DNA from: Synechococcus sp. PCC 7336
GTDB lineage: Bacteria; Cyanobacteriota; Cyanobacteriia; Thermostichales; PCC-7336
NCBI RefSeq assembly: GCF_000332275.1
Contig: NZ_CM001776.1
Location: 1-64,000 of the forward strand
DNA: 64,000 nucleotides
Reading direction: 5' to 3'
Below are positions 25,652 to 34,675 of the stretch, piece after piece. The notes under the pieces were generated by a model. That model was given only the letters and a program-made list of their open reading frames with translations. It searched no databases and was not told the DNA's origin. Every line of letters begins with the position of its first letter. Positions within the stretch are counted from its first letter, which is position 1. The position numbers were made by a program, and so were the translations under genes.

Positions 25652-25883
25652 TGAGTCTAATTGTTGCTAACCCGGTGCTGCAACAGACGGCTAGGCGATC
25701 GCTTGCTCCTTCCAGGCAAATCTGTACTGTCGCCTACCTTAACCGATAGCCGCCGTCTTTTAGAGGTTGGGCAGCAACCTGCGAGCTCTGTAACTCAATA
25801 AGCTATGAAAGAAATAAAGGATGGTGCGATGGGATGGCTGCGCTGAGGGAATGCTCCTTAACCACTAGTGATACCATATAATT
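25652..25883. other. Gap before the ArsR gene
   Basis: No gene seen. It contains the promoter of the ArsR-family gene. The word ATATAATTATG at 25876-25886 overlaps the annotated ATG and resembles the word found upstream of the DUF2892 gene. Confidence 0.3.
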
Positions 25884-26288
25884 ATGAAGTCATCAAAAAG
25901 TATGGGCTTATCGCAGATGTCAGTTGTCGATCCAGATGTCCTCTCCCAAGTTGCAAACTATTTTAAGCTGCTTTCAGAAGTCAGCCGACTTCAGGTCTTA
26001 AACTGCTTGCGGAGCGGTCCTATGAGTGTGAACGCACTCGTGGAGGCTACAGGGCTCGGACAAGCCAACGTATCCAAGCATCTCAAATTATTAACTGAAG
26101 CAGGCATCCTCGAACGAGAGCCAAAGGGCGTTAGTGCTTACTATTCCATCGCCGATCCAACTATTTTCGACTTGTGTGAGTTGGTTTGCGATCGCATTAG
26201 CGATCGCTTGATTCAACAAGCTGAAGCATTTAAGCAATTTAAAGCATTTAGTACTCCTAGAAGTTCATCTTTGGAAAAATCTAAATAA
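25884..26288 (+). CDS. ArsR-family transcriptional regulator
   Basis: The 134-residue product is a winged-helix repressor: ANYFKLLSEVSRLQVLNCLR, then the recognition helix region TGLGQANVSKHLKLLTEAGI and the wing LEREPKGVSAYYSI. It has Cys41, Cys98 and Cys102 and no obvious metal-binding ELCVCD box, so thiol or persulfide sensing is possible but unproven. The start could be the ATG at 25884, 25902 or 25917; the later ones would leave the AT-rich word at 25876-25886 as an upstream operator. It ends 8 bp into the convergent reductase pseudogene. Confidence 0.85.
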   Translation: MKSSKSMGLSQMSVVDPDVLSQVANYFKLLSEVSRLQVLNCLRSGPMSVNALVEATGLGQANVSKHLKLLTEAGILEREPKGVSAYYSIADPTIFDLCELVCDRISDRLIQQAEAFKQFKAFSTPRSSSLEKSK

Positions 26289-27041
26289 GCTGATGGTTTA
26301 GATTCTCAACCCACTGTCGGGCTCCCGCAGAGCTGCGAATATCTCGCCAGATTTGTGTTGCCGCTAATGCACCATCCCCAGCCGCGACCACAACCTGATT
26401 GAGACCCACTTTTTAATCCCCAACAGCAAAAATTCTTGGGTGAGAGGTTCGTCCCATTTTGTCTGTTACGAGATTTCCATCATTGAATTCCAGATGTAGT
26501 CCTTTCAGATAAGTATTGTGATAGCGCGATCCAAACGATATCAACCCTGTCTCTAACTCAACGATCGAGCCATCGATTAACTCAACCCCTGTCATCTGAT
26601 GATTTTCACCGAGAAATTGCTTGATAGGGGTTTCAATCAGTCGATATCCGTACGATCGCAGCTTCTTCCGCATCTCTGCAGTCACATCAAAACGACCGTG
26701 GGTAAAGATCGTAATGTAGGGCGTAATCACAGGATAGATGCTGTTTTGACGTCCCACTTTTAGCCGTATGACAAAGGTCGCTCTTTCGTCTGTGACCTCT
26801 TCGATATAGCCATTCAGCAGGTGTCCACCTAAAGAGGTGTAATGATGTTTTCCCTGTTTTAATAATGTTTTCCCTGTTTTAATAATTCGTAGCCGGAAGT
26901 GTCGGGTGGTAAGCCCAGATAATTATGCAGCTCCTGCATCCAAAAGGATCGGGCTTTGCCTTTATCGACAATGACTGAGAGGAGTCGGTACCGCTGCAGG
27001 TAAATCCCAGCAGATAGCCCACCTGCACCTCGACGCCCCAT
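26281..27041 (-). pseudogene. Thioredoxin reductase-like flavoprotein pseudogene
   Basis: The pieces form one ruined gene. The N-terminal part (GAGGLSAGIYLQRYRLLSVI ... DTSGYELLKQGKHY) breaks at a 20-bp tandem duplication (26845-26884), which shifts the frame. After it comes SLGGHLLNGYIEEVTDERAT, an apparent internal deletion, ITIFTHGRFDVTAEM through RTSHPRIFAVGD, then a stop TAA where relatives have Leu TTA. The same frame then continues KVGLNQVVVAAGDGALAATQ to 26281. The first residues of the FAD loop are also lost, at the junction with a psbA relic. A disulfide-type or ferredoxin-linked reductase role is only historical. Confidence 0.85.
26845..26884. repeat. Perfect 20-bp tandem duplication that breaks a reading frame
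   Basis: Units 26845-26864 and 26865-26884 are identical (ATGTTTTCCCTGTTTTAATA on the plus strand). Twenty is not a multiple of three, so the duplication shifts the frame of the thioredoxin reductase-like gene and gives a stop right after KQGKHY. Confidence 0.95.
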
Positions 27042-27167
27042 TTAGGAAAAGATGGCAATGAGAAAGTGCAAAACGATTAGCTGGTAAGGACCGCCATTGT
27101 AGAGCCACTCATTCAGAGAAGCGGCCTTCCAGATCGGATATCGGTGCAGTCCGATCGCTAAGGAACT
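27033..27167 (-). pseudogene. psbA (photosystem II D1) relic
   Basis: The minus-strand translation [20 protein letters not shown] then [20 protein letters not shown], a stop, and MGR matches D1 from about Ser85 to Arg129, with the codon for Tyr126 changed to TAA. The peripheral chlorophyll ligand His118 (in LHFLI) is kept. No other part of psbA is present. It joins directly, within MGR, to the reductase pseudogene. It is a remnant of a 360-residue gene and is not functional. Confidence 0.85.
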
Positions 27168-27399
27168 CATTGATTTTACAGCGCGGACAGACAAGTGACC
27201 GTCCACAATAGTCAATATATAGCCATATAAATATATATATGTTGATTGATTGCTGTTCAATTGCTGCGAGTCTGTTTCGATCCCTCGTTTATTGCGCGCT
27301 TTCCTTCCGAACAGGCCCGATGTGTTGGGGGTATTGCAAATCTGGGGCACCACCCCGTGCAGTTCGATAGAGTTTGAGAGTGATGCATGGAGAAATGCA
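27168..27399. other. AT-rich gap upstream of a pentapeptide gene
   Basis: No gene. CATATAAATATATATATG at 27224-27241 has inverted arms CATATA/TATATG and lies in a very AT-rich run, possibly promoter or a recombination-prone site beside the psbA relic. Confidence 0.3.
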
Positions 27400-28113
27400 A
27401 TGAATGCTGAAGAGGTATTGCGACGGTATGCTTTAGGCGATCGCAACTTTGCCGAGGCAATGTTGCAGGAATCGGAGATATTGCATGCCAGTCTGCTCGA
27501 AGCCAACTTTCAGCAGGTAGATTTTCGGCAAGCTCGCTTGGGACAAAGCAATTTCAGTCAGACGAATCTTCGGCAGGCTGACTTGAGTGAAGCGTTGTTG
27601 TGGGGGACAGATTTCAGCGAGGCCGATTTATCGGCAGCCCGATTGCGGGAAACCGATCTCAGTGGGGCTAAGTTAATTCGATGCAATTTGTCTGGGGCCT
27701 ATCTACTGAAAGCCATTCTGAATGGGGCCAATGGGAATACGGCCAATTTTGCTAGGGCGTTGTTGATTGAGGCCGATCTACAGTCCTCTTCGGATCGCAG
27801 AACCGATTTAGGCCATGTCAACTTCAGCCATGCCGATATGAGTTATGTCCGGCTGGGGGGGGCTCTCTTATTCGACGCAAACCTCACAGGGGCAAGACTC
27901 TGCCGCGCGGATTTCACTGGCACACTCCAATCGGGCTTTGCAGCAGCCGATCTCACCCAAGCCAATTTGCAAGCGGCCGATCTCAGCTACGCCAACTTGA
28001 AAGGTGCGATCTTGCGCGAGGCTAACTTAAGGGGCGCGGACCTGACGGGGGTTGACCTCACAGATGTCGACTTATCCGGGGCTGTCATGCCAGACGGAAG
28101 GATACACAACTGA
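27400..28113 (+). CDS. Pentapeptide-repeat protein
   Basis: The 237-residue product begins [20 protein letters not shown] and then runs in A(D/N)LXX pentapeptides ([20 protein letters not shown] ... [20 protein letters not shown]) to the end, predicting a right-handed beta-helix. A break near residue 130 ([14 protein letters not shown]) may be a loop. No signal peptide. Function is unknown. The frame is open 150 bp further upstream, but that part does not carry the repeat. It converges with acsF, whose stop is only 5 bp away. Confidence 0.85.
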   Translation: MNAEEVLRRYALGDRNFAEAMLQESEILHASLLEANFQQVDFRQARLGQSNFSQTNLRQADLSEALLWGTDFSEADLSAARLRETDLSGAKLIRCNLSGAYLLKAILNGANGNTANFARALLIEADLQSSSDRRTDLGHVNFSHADMSYVRLGGALLFDANLTGARLCRADFTGTLQSGFAAADLTQANLQAADLSYANLKGAILREANLRGADLTGVDLTDVDLSGAVMPDGRIHN

Positions 28114-28118
28114 CTGTG

Positions 28119-29192
28119 TTACGAGACGGTACCGCGAAGAGACTCGCAATCAATCGGAGCGATCGCGTACAACCGCAGAATTTGCCACAGACTGGAGGCA
28201 ATCAAAGGTAGCTTTCGCAATGTTTTCAGCCCTGGCGGCAGCTTGCTGGCATCGATCTGCTGCATCTTGAGATTGAGATTCGAGCAGCGATGCAATCGCT
28301 GGAAAAACTCGGGATGGTCGGTGTCGAGAACGACGGGAAACGCCCCTTTGGCCGTATTGTTGGTCTGACGAATCACTTCCCGATCGTATTCAGTCGGATC
28401 TAGACCGAGGGATTCGTAAAATTCCGCACGCTCGTGTACGGTCAGCGTATGGGTGGCAAATACTGACAGCAAGAAGAAGCGCACCCAGAGACGAGCTCGC
28501 CAGTTATTCCAGAGGCGGGGCTGAGATCGCACTAATGCCTTGAAGATATCGCCGTGGCGGTTTTCGTCCTGGCACCAATTCTTGAAATATTTGAACAGGG
28601 GGTGGAAGCGGCGATCCGGCTGGGCCTCCAAATGGCGATAGATGGTGATGTAACGCCAGTAGCCGATTTTTTCTGACAGGTAGACCGTATAGAGCACCCA
28701 AGGCAGCGGGAAGTAGGTATAGCTGCGAGATTTGCTCAAGTGGGGTAAATCGAAGGCGAGATTGAAATCTCCCATCGTTTTGTTGAGGAAGGCGGCATGT
28801 CGAGCTTCATCGCGGGCCATCAAATTCAGAATGTCAGACAGCAACGGATTGCGCTGCTTGAGCTTGCGCGACATCTCCTTAAAGAGTAAGAAGCCCGAAA
28901 ACTCTGAGGAACAGGAGCGTTCCAGGAAGTCTACAAATGCTGCTCGCGTTTCATCATCGATATGTTCCCAAGATTGCTCGAACTCTCGATCCCGCACGAA
29001 ATGGTAGCGATTGTAGTCCGTCTGCATTTCTTCCAGCATGGCTTCAAGCTCTGCCCGCTGAGAAGAGAGGTCCATCTCGGCAGCTGCGTCAAAATCTGTT
29101 GTGTAGAAGCGCGGTGCGAGCACTGTTTCCCGAATGCGGGGCTGGGAAGCGTGCTGCAACTTGCCAACTGGGGCTTGCGCTGAAGTAACCAT
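28119..29192 (-). CDS. acsF: Mg-protoporphyrin IX monomethyl ester oxidative cyclase
   Basis: AcsF (ChlA, CycI) is the diiron oxygenase that forms the fifth ring of chlorophyll, using O2. The 357-residue product has two carboxylate/histidine diiron motifs, NLMARDEARHAAFLNKTM and NWCQDENRHGDIFKALV, and the SCSSEFSGFLLFKE stretch that supplies another Glu ligand. Length is normal. It is divergent from hemF-ho-hemJ. In Synechocystis the low-oxygen paralogue chlAII is clustered with ho2 and hemN, so this may be the low-oxygen copy, though a genome search would be needed to know. Confidence 0.96.
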   Translation of the reverse strand: MVTSAQAPVGKLQHASQPRIRETVLAPRFYTTDFDAAAEMDLSSQRAELEAMLEEMQTDYNRYHFVRDREFEQSWEHIDDETRAAFVDFLERSCSSEFSGFLLFKEMSRKLKQRNPLLSDILNLMARDEARHAAFLNKTMGDFNLAFDLPHLSKSRSYTYFPLPWVLYTVYLSEKIGYWRYITIYRHLEAQPDRRFHPLFKYFKNWCQDENRHGDIFKALVRSQPRLWNNWRARLWVRFFLLSVFATHTLTVHERAEFYESLGLDPTEYDREVIRQTNNTAKGAFPVVLDTDHPEFFQRLHRCSNLNLKMQQIDASKLPPGLKTLRKLPLIASSLWQILRLYAIAPIDCESLRGTVS

Positions 29193-29513
29193 AAGTGTTT
29201 TAGGTCAACTGATTTATTTAATTTCTATCTAATGATATAGCAATTCTGATTCTATGCAAGCCATTCCGCCTGAGCCAAAAGTACCTAAAACCATCTCTAA
29301 GCAAGGCTTATTGCTGCCTGCTAGCCCAAGATCCTCTGCACAACTCCTATAGAATTTGTAAAGTTTTGAAAAATATTTTCCTTTTATTGCTAGATAGCTA
29401 TGAAGCTATTAGTGCGTCCAGAAGAAGCAAGGTTGTCACGCCGCGACGCATCCGGTCTTCATCTAGGGCGATCGCGGCACTTTCTATCATTCACAGCATT
29501 TAGGTAGTTAAAT
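29193..29513. promoter_or_regulatory. Divergent control region of acsF and hemF
   Basis: This AT-rich 321-bp stretch must hold both promoters. GTTTTAGGT (29197-29205) and ACCTAAAAC (29283-29291) form a 9-bp inverted repeat 77 bp apart, the first just before the acsF ATG. ATAGCT-ATGA-AGCTAT (29394-29409) is a compact dyad on the hemF side. Either could be a regulator site; none was matched to a known consensus. Confidence 0.45.
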
Positions 29514-30587
29514 ATGAGTCCTAACGTATCTGTCGAATCAGCAAAGACTGAAACAGCGCTTCAAGGTGAGAACCTGCGTCCGCCAGCCGATTCTCGCTTG
29601 CGCGTAAAGCAGTTTGTCCAAACCCTACAGGACCAGATTTGTCAGGGGTTGGAGGGGCTCGATGGTGAGGCGTGCTTCCAGGAAGACAACTGGCAGCGAC
29701 CAGAAGGGGGTGGCGGTCGGACGCGGGTGATTCGCGATGGGCGAGTGTTCGAACAAGGGGGAGTCAATTTTTCGGAAGTATGGGGAGATTCCCTCCCTGC
29801 GGCGATTTTGACTCAACGACCCGATGCGATCGGTCGCGGGTTCTATGCTACGGGTACCTCGATGGTATTGCATCCCCGCAACCCGTTTGTACCCACCGTC
29901 CATCTCAACTATCGCTATTTCGAAGCCGGTCCCATTTGGTGGTTTGGTGGCGGTATCGATCTCACCCCCTACTATCCCTATGGGGAAGATGCCGTTCACT
30001 TCCACCGCACGATCGAACAAGCCTGCGATGCCCACAATCCCCACTACTACCCGGTATTCAAACGGTGGTGCGATGAATATTTCTATTTGAAGCACCGTCA
30101 GGAGGCGCGAGGCATTGGCGGGATTTTCTTCGATTACCAGGGCGATCGCAGCCCTCTGTATGCGGGGCCAAATCCCGATGGTTTAGCTGCAACTGCTAGC
30201 GATCGCATCGGTCCCGCGTCTAGAAGTTGGGAGGAGATCTTCGCGTTCGTGCAGAGTTGCGGTAATTCCTTTTTGCCTGCCTACCTCCCGATTGCCGAGC
30301 GTCGACAACAGATGGAGTATGGCGATCGCCAGCGTGACTTCCAACTGTACCGCAGAGGTCGCTATGTAGAATTCAACCTTTTGTACGACCGAGGCACGAT
30401 CTTTGGCTTGCAAACCAATGGCCGCACCGAATCCATCCTCATGTCACTGCCTCCCCTGACTCGATGGGAGTACAACTATCAACCGGAACCGGGAACTCCA
30501 GAAGCAGAACTGTACGAGACATTCTTGAAGCCCCAAGACTGGGCGAATTGGCCTCTAGTAGACGCCGAACAAACTATAGCAGTCTAA
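29514..30587 (+). CDS. hemF: Oxygen-dependent coproporphyrinogen III oxidase
   Basis: HemF converts coproporphyrinogen III to protoporphyrinogen IX with O2, in heme and chlorophyll synthesis. The 357-residue product has the signatures [43 protein letters not shown] and [20 protein letters not shown]. Length and start (ATG) are normal. It is the first gene of an apparent hemF-ho-hemJ unit, 83 bp before heme oxygenase. Low-oxygen clusters in other cyanobacteria carry the oxygen-independent hemN here, so the presence of an aerobic enzyme is notable. Confidence 0.97.
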   Translation: MSPNVSVESAKTETALQGENLRPPADSRLRVKQFVQTLQDQICQGLEGLDGEACFQEDNWQRPEGGGGRTRVIRDGRVFEQGGVNFSEVWGDSLPAAILTQRPDAIGRGFYATGTSMVLHPRNPFVPTVHLNYRYFEAGPIWWFGGGIDLTPYYPYGEDAVHFHRTIEQACDAHNPHYYPVFKRWCDEYFYLKHRQEARGIGGIFFDYQGDRSPLYAGPNPDGLAATASDRIGPASRSWEEIFAFVQSCGNSFLPAYLPIAERRQQMEYGDRQRDFQLYRRGRYVEFNLLYDRGTIFGLQTNGRTESILMSLPPLTRWEYNYQPEPGTPEAELYETFLKPQDWANWPLVDAEQTIAV

Positions 30588-30670
30588 CTCGAGCGCATCA
30601 ATTCGGACGTTTTTCTCTAGCCGATAGAAACCTAGAAACCCTAAAGCTACTTATCAAAGAGGTATTAAAG

Positions 30671-31423
30671 ATGTCTGGAAACTTAGCTGCACAACTCAGA
30701 CAGGGCACAGCCGAGTCTCATACTATGGCAGAAAACACCGCCTTTATGAAGTGTTTTCTCAAAGGAATTGTAGAGCAAGGGCCTTTTCAAAAGTTGCTTG
30801 CAGATTTGTACTTCCTCTACTCCGCATTAGAAGAGGAAATGCAGAGTTACAGCCAACATGCAGTTGTCGGCCCCATTTACTTCCCAGAGCTCAATCGTCA
30901 GGCCAAGTTGGAGGAAGACCTTAAATTTTATTACGGCGAGCAGTGGCGCGATCGCATTCGGTCCTCCGATGCAGGCAAACAATATGTGTCGAGAATCCGT
31001 TGGGTGGCAGCTACCCATCCAGCGTTGTTAGTGGCTCATGCCTATGTCCGCTATCTCGGAGATTTATCGGGAGGGCAGAGTCTAAAAAACATCGTGCGAT
31101 CGGCGATGGAGTTACCAGCCGATCGTGGTACTGGATTCTACGAGTTCGATGCCTTTCCTACCCCAGAGGCTAGATGCGCTTTTAAAGGTAAATATCGCGA
31201 CGCGCTAAATTCATTAGCTCTGGATGAAACCCTAGCCGAGAAAATTGTGGAAGAGGCGAACTTTGCATTCCAGCTCAACTGTAACGTCATGCACGCATTA
31301 GAATCTGACGTAAAAGCTGCGATTGGCGAACATACATTCGAGCTGCTAACAAAACAAGACAGAAAGGGCAGTACAGAACGGCAACCTAGCGATCGCACTT
31401 CAGAATTGGCGGCGGTAGAATAA
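30671..31423 (+). CDS. ho: Heme oxygenase (biliverdin-producing)
   Basis: Heme oxygenase opens heme to biliverdin IX-alpha, CO and iron with O2 and ferredoxin, supplying PcyA with substrate. The 250-residue product has the proximal histidine in RQGTAESHTMAEN (His17), the FYYGEQWRDRI region and the distal helix RYLGDLSGGQSLKNI. The ATG at 30671 is chosen because the family starts there (NLAAQLRQGT); the upstream open frame lies in hemF. The C-terminal tail after residue 225 is polar and variable. HO1 and HO2 types cannot be separated by eye. Confidence 0.95.
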   Translation: MSGNLAAQLRQGTAESHTMAENTAFMKCFLKGIVEQGPFQKLLADLYFLYSALEEEMQSYSQHAVVGPIYFPELNRQAKLEEDLKFYYGEQWRDRIRSSDAGKQYVSRIRWVAATHPALLVAHAYVRYLGDLSGGQSLKNIVRSAMELPADRGTGFYEFDAFPTPEARCAFKGKYRDALNSLALDETLAEKIVEEANFAFQLNCNVMHALESDVKAAIGEHTFELLTKQDRKGSTERQPSDRTSELAAVE

Positions 31424-31575
31424 GTCCTCCAGTTTTTACAGCTATCCCCGCCAGTATGTCCTCAATTGCTGCCTGGGGAGAATAGGGGGCGGTTTCTGTG
31501 CCGCCCTTCAAACACAATTTTCTAATAAAAGAGTATTTTTCCTCGAGCGATCTCAAAGTTGGGAGACCTAATCTG

Positions 31576-32139
31576 ATGGCTTATTTATGGCTTAAAGTAT
31601 TTCACATTGTGGGTGTTGTCGTTTGGTTCTCGGGCTTATTCTACCTGGTTCGACTCTTTATCTATGACGTAGAAGCAAGCGGGCGACCGGAACCTGCGAA
31701 GTCCTTGCTAAAATCTCAGTATCGCGTAATGGAAAAGCGCCTATTGAATATCATTGCGACTCCTGGAATGATTGTGACGCTTGTGATGGCAATGGGCTTG
31801 CTGGCGAGCGATCGCACTCTCATACATCAACAATGGTTGCAACTAAAGCTCGGACTCGTTTTGTTGTTAATCCTCTATCATTTTTACTGTAGAAAGATTT
31901 TTAGAAATTTATCTTCCGAAACGTGTGGTTGGACTGGTCAGCAGCTCCGTTTATTAAATGAGCTGCCTACCGTCTTGTTGATTGCTGTGGTATCGTTAGC
32001 GATCTTCAAGGATGGCTTGCCTATTTATAGTGCTGCCCTAGGACTAATTGGATTAGTGCTCCTGATGATACTAGCCATCTATTTCTATGCAAAGAAACGC
32101 CGGATCTCTCAAGAGGTTCTAATCGTTGAAGCGAATTAA
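31576..32139 (+). CDS. hemJ: Protoporphyrinogen IX oxidase HemJ
   Basis: HemJ is the membrane protoporphyrinogen oxidase of most cyanobacteria (Synechocystis slr1790 type), making protoporphyrin IX. The 187-residue product begins MAYLWLKVFHIVGVVVWFSG with a conserved histidine in helix one, has further motifs VMEKRLLNIIATPGM and LNELPTVLLIAVVSLAIFKD, and contains four membrane helices. The ATG at 31576 matches the family start. It follows heme oxygenase by 152 bp on the same strand and acts directly after HemF, so an operon is likely. Confidence 0.93.
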   Translation: MAYLWLKVFHIVGVVVWFSGLFYLVRLFIYDVEASGRPEPAKSLLKSQYRVMEKRLLNIIATPGMIVTLVMAMGLLASDRTLIHQQWLQLKLGLVLLLILYHFYCRKIFRNLSSETCGWTGQQLRLLNELPTVLLIAVVSLAIFKDGLPIYSAALGLIGLVLLMILAIYFYAKKRRISQEVLIVEAN

Positions 32140-32224
32140 TTTACTCCACTAATATGTTTGTGGTTACTTCAGTTGTGGAAATAAAAAGCAATGGAGTGAC
32201 AGCGCATTCTCTATTACAGATTTA

Positions 32225-32863
32225 TTAGATCGTCGTCAAGATATAAATCAGGGTAAACAGAATAATCCAGATGATATCGACGAAGTGCCAGTAGATCTCG
32301 GCCATTTCGACGCCGACGTGATGGTCTGCGGAGTAGTGTCCGGGACGACGCGATCGCCAGATCGTCCCGAGAATGAGCAAAATGCCCACGAACACGTGCA
32401 AGCCGTGAAAGCCTGTCATCACGTAAAAACAATTGGCGAATAGGTTTGTACTCAAGCCATAGCCCAAGTTGACATACTCGTAGATTTGACCGCCCAAGAA
32501 CACCGCCCCCATCGCTGCAGTGGCCGCAAACCAGAGGCGCAATCCCTTGATGTCGTTCTCTTTGACCGCCTTAGTGCCGTAATGAATCACAAAGCTGCTC
32601 GACACCAGAATGATGGTGTTGATGGTGGGCAAAAACAGTTCCACCTCGGTCCCTTCGGGGGGCCAAGTGGTTTTGGTCAGCATAAAGACGATGTAGGTGG
32701 CAAACAAGCCCCCAAACATCAGCGATTCCGAAGCTAAAAAGGTGAGCAGTCCCAAGACGCGATAGTCGGGGTGCGCTGCGACAGCGCTATCGATAGGAGC
32801 ACCGGCAACTCCAGCAATCGAGACAGAGTCAGAAGACTCGACAGTAGATCCTTGCATAATCAT
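32225..32863 (-). CDS. ctaE: Cytochrome c oxidase subunit III
   Basis: Subunit III of the aa3-type terminal oxidase stabilises the proton-pumping core in the membrane. The product (about 212 residues from the ATG at 32863; 32857 is also possible) has five hydrophobic helices and motifs FLASESLMFGGLFATYIVF, FYVMTGFHGLHVFVGI and YWHFVDIIWIILFTLIYI. The frame is open well upstream, but that part is not similar to the family. It is the last gene of ctaC-ctaD-ctaE, 74 bp after ctaD. Confidence 0.93.
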   Translation of the reverse strand: MIMQGSTVESSDSVSIAGVAGAPIDSAVAAHPDYRVLGLLTFLASESLMFGGLFATYIVFMLTKTTWPPEGTEVELFLPTINTIILVSSSFVIHYGTKAVKENDIKGLRLWFAATAAMGAVFLGGQIYEYVNLGYGLSTNLFANCFYVMTGFHGLHVFVGILLILGTIWRSRRPGHYSADHHVGVEMAEIYWHFVDIIWIILFTLIYILTTI

Positions 32864-32937
32864 TAGCCTGCGACGATAAAACGGGAAGGTGGGGCAATCT
32901 ATCAGCGGACTCCGTGCGTCGAAGTCCGCCACGAGCA

Positions 32938-34617
32938 TTAGGCTGAGGCAACGGGCTCGGGTTCTAGATGGGGTAAATCGGGTGGCTCGATCCCTTGGCC
33001 GTATTCGTAAGGACCGTATTCCACCACGGGTAATTCTTCCCAATTCTCCACGAGGGGGGGCGAGTTGGTGGTCCATTCCAAGGTCAGCGCTTGCCAGGGA
33101 TTGCCGCTGGCTTCAGGACCGTACATCCAACTCCAAATCATGTTGATGAAGAAGGGAAACACCGAGAACCCGAGCAGGATGGAACCGAAAGTGCAGAGGT
33201 GGTTGAGGGATTCGAACTGGGGATCGTACATGGCCACGCGGCGGGGCATCCCCTGTAGGCCGAGATAGTGCATTGGCAGAAAGGTGAGATTGGTGCCAAT
33301 CAAGGTGAGGACGAAGTGAACTCGTCCCCAAGTCTCGTTGTACATGCGGCCCGTCATCTTGGGGAACCAGTGGTATAGCCCCGCATACAGACCGAAGACC
33401 GATCCCCCAAACAGGACGTAATGGAAGTGGGCTACCACGTAATAGGTGTCGTGAACGTGGATATCGATGGGGGCAGTCCCGAGGGTCACACCGCTGAGAC
33501 CGCCAATCACAAACATAGAGAGCAGCCCTAGAGCAAATAGCATGGGACTATTGAGACGAATCTTGCCCCCCCACAACGTGGCCACCCAACTGAAGATTTT
33601 GACCCCCGTCGGCACCGACACAATCAGGGTGGAGATGGTGAAGAAAATCCGCATCCAGGGGGGGGTACCGCTGGTGAACATGTGGTGAACCCAGACAAAC
33701 AGGCCCACGGCACAAATGGCCAAACTGGAATAGGCGATCGCCTTATAGCCAAAGATGGGCTTGCGGGAATGGGGGGAGATTACTTCTGACATAATGCCGA
33801 AAATTGGCAAGATCATCAGATAAACGGCGGGGTGGGAATAGAACCAGAACAGGTGCTGGTACATCACAATATTGCCGCCCGCATCTGGCTTAAAAAATGA
33901 TGTCCCGAAATTAATATCGAACAGCAGCAAGGTAAGGCCGATCGCCAAGACAGGGGTAGAGGCCAAGGCTAAGATCGAGGTGGCTAAAATCGCCCAGCAG
34001 AACAGGGGTAACTGGTCCCACTTGAGACTGGGTACCCGCAACTTGAAGATGGTGATGATAAAGTTCACCGCCCCAAAAATTGAGGACGTTCCCGCCAGCG
34101 TTACGCTCAAAATCCACATGGATTGAGCGGTGGTCGCCGTAATCGTGCTGAGGGGGGGATAGGAGGTCCAGCCTGCCTGAGCGCCGCCAAAGAGGAAGCT
34201 GCCCAACAGCAGTGCTCCCGAAGGCGGTACCAGCCAAAAGGCCAACGCATTTAAGCGGGGGAAAGCCATATCTCGCGCCCCAATCATGAGGGGAACGAGG
34301 TAATTGCCAAAGCCGCCAATGGCAGCAGGCACGATCCACATGAAGATCATGATCGTGCCGTGGTTGGTCAGTAGCGCGTTATAGAGACTGGGATCGAGTA
34401 AATCGGAATCGGCGGTATAGAGTTCCGCCCGCATCACCATCGCCATCAACCCGCCAATCAGATAGAAGATAAACCCCGTGACGATGTACTGAATGCCAAT
34501 AACTTTGTGATCGATATTGAAGGTGAAGTAGTCGTACCACTTCCACTGGCGGGGGGGATGGTGCTGTCCCTCAGGCCGGGTGGAAGGGGACTGTAAGGGT
34601 ATGGATGCTTGTGCCAT
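32938..34617 (-). CDS. ctaD: Cytochrome c oxidase subunit I
   Basis: Subunit I carries heme a, heme a3 and CuB, where O2 is reduced. The 559-residue product has twelve hydrophobic helices, the CuB and Tyr region FWFYSHPAVYLMILPIFG, the CuB histidine pair in FVWVHHMFTSG and the heme ligand pair in DTYYVVAHFHYVLFGG. The proton-channel Glu of the HPEVY motif is replaced by Ala in YSHPAVY, the pattern described for A2-type heme-copper oxidases. Transcribed with ctaC and ctaE. It would accept electrons from cytochrome c6 or plastocyanin. Confidence 0.97.
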   Translation of the reverse strand: MAQASIPLQSPSTRPEGQHHPPRQWKWYDYFTFNIDHKVIGIQYIVTGFIFYLIGGLMAMVMRAELYTADSDLLDPSLYNALLTNHGTIMIFMWIVPAAIGGFGNYLVPLMIGARDMAFPRLNALAFWLVPPSGALLLGSFLFGGAQAGWTSYPPLSTITATTAQSMWILSVTLAGTSSIFGAVNFIITIFKLRVPSLKWDQLPLFCWAILATSILALASTPVLAIGLTLLLFDINFGTSFFKPDAGGNIVMYQHLFWFYSHPAVYLMILPIFGIMSEVISPHSRKPIFGYKAIAYSSLAICAVGLFVWVHHMFTSGTPPWMRIFFTISTLIVSVPTGVKIFSWVATLWGGKIRLNSPMLFALGLLSMFVIGGLSGVTLGTAPIDIHVHDTYYVVAHFHYVLFGGSVFGLYAGLYHWFPKMTGRMYNETWGRVHFVLTLIGTNLTFLPMHYLGLQGMPRRVAMYDPQFESLNHLCTFGSILLGFSVFPFFINMIWSWMYGPEASGNPWQALTLEWTTNSPPLVENWEELPVVEYGPYEYGQGIEPPDLPHLEPEPVASA

Positions 34618-34675
34618 AAATGCAAAATCTCTCGCGATCGCGAATACTGGTCGTGAGCTCGGTAGAAGGGGTCGT

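Noticed and set aside
27042-27506. A 154-residue minus-strand frame
   Set aside because: Only its last 45 residues match D1; the first part is antisense to the pentapeptide gene, so it is annotated as a psbA relic and not as a gene.
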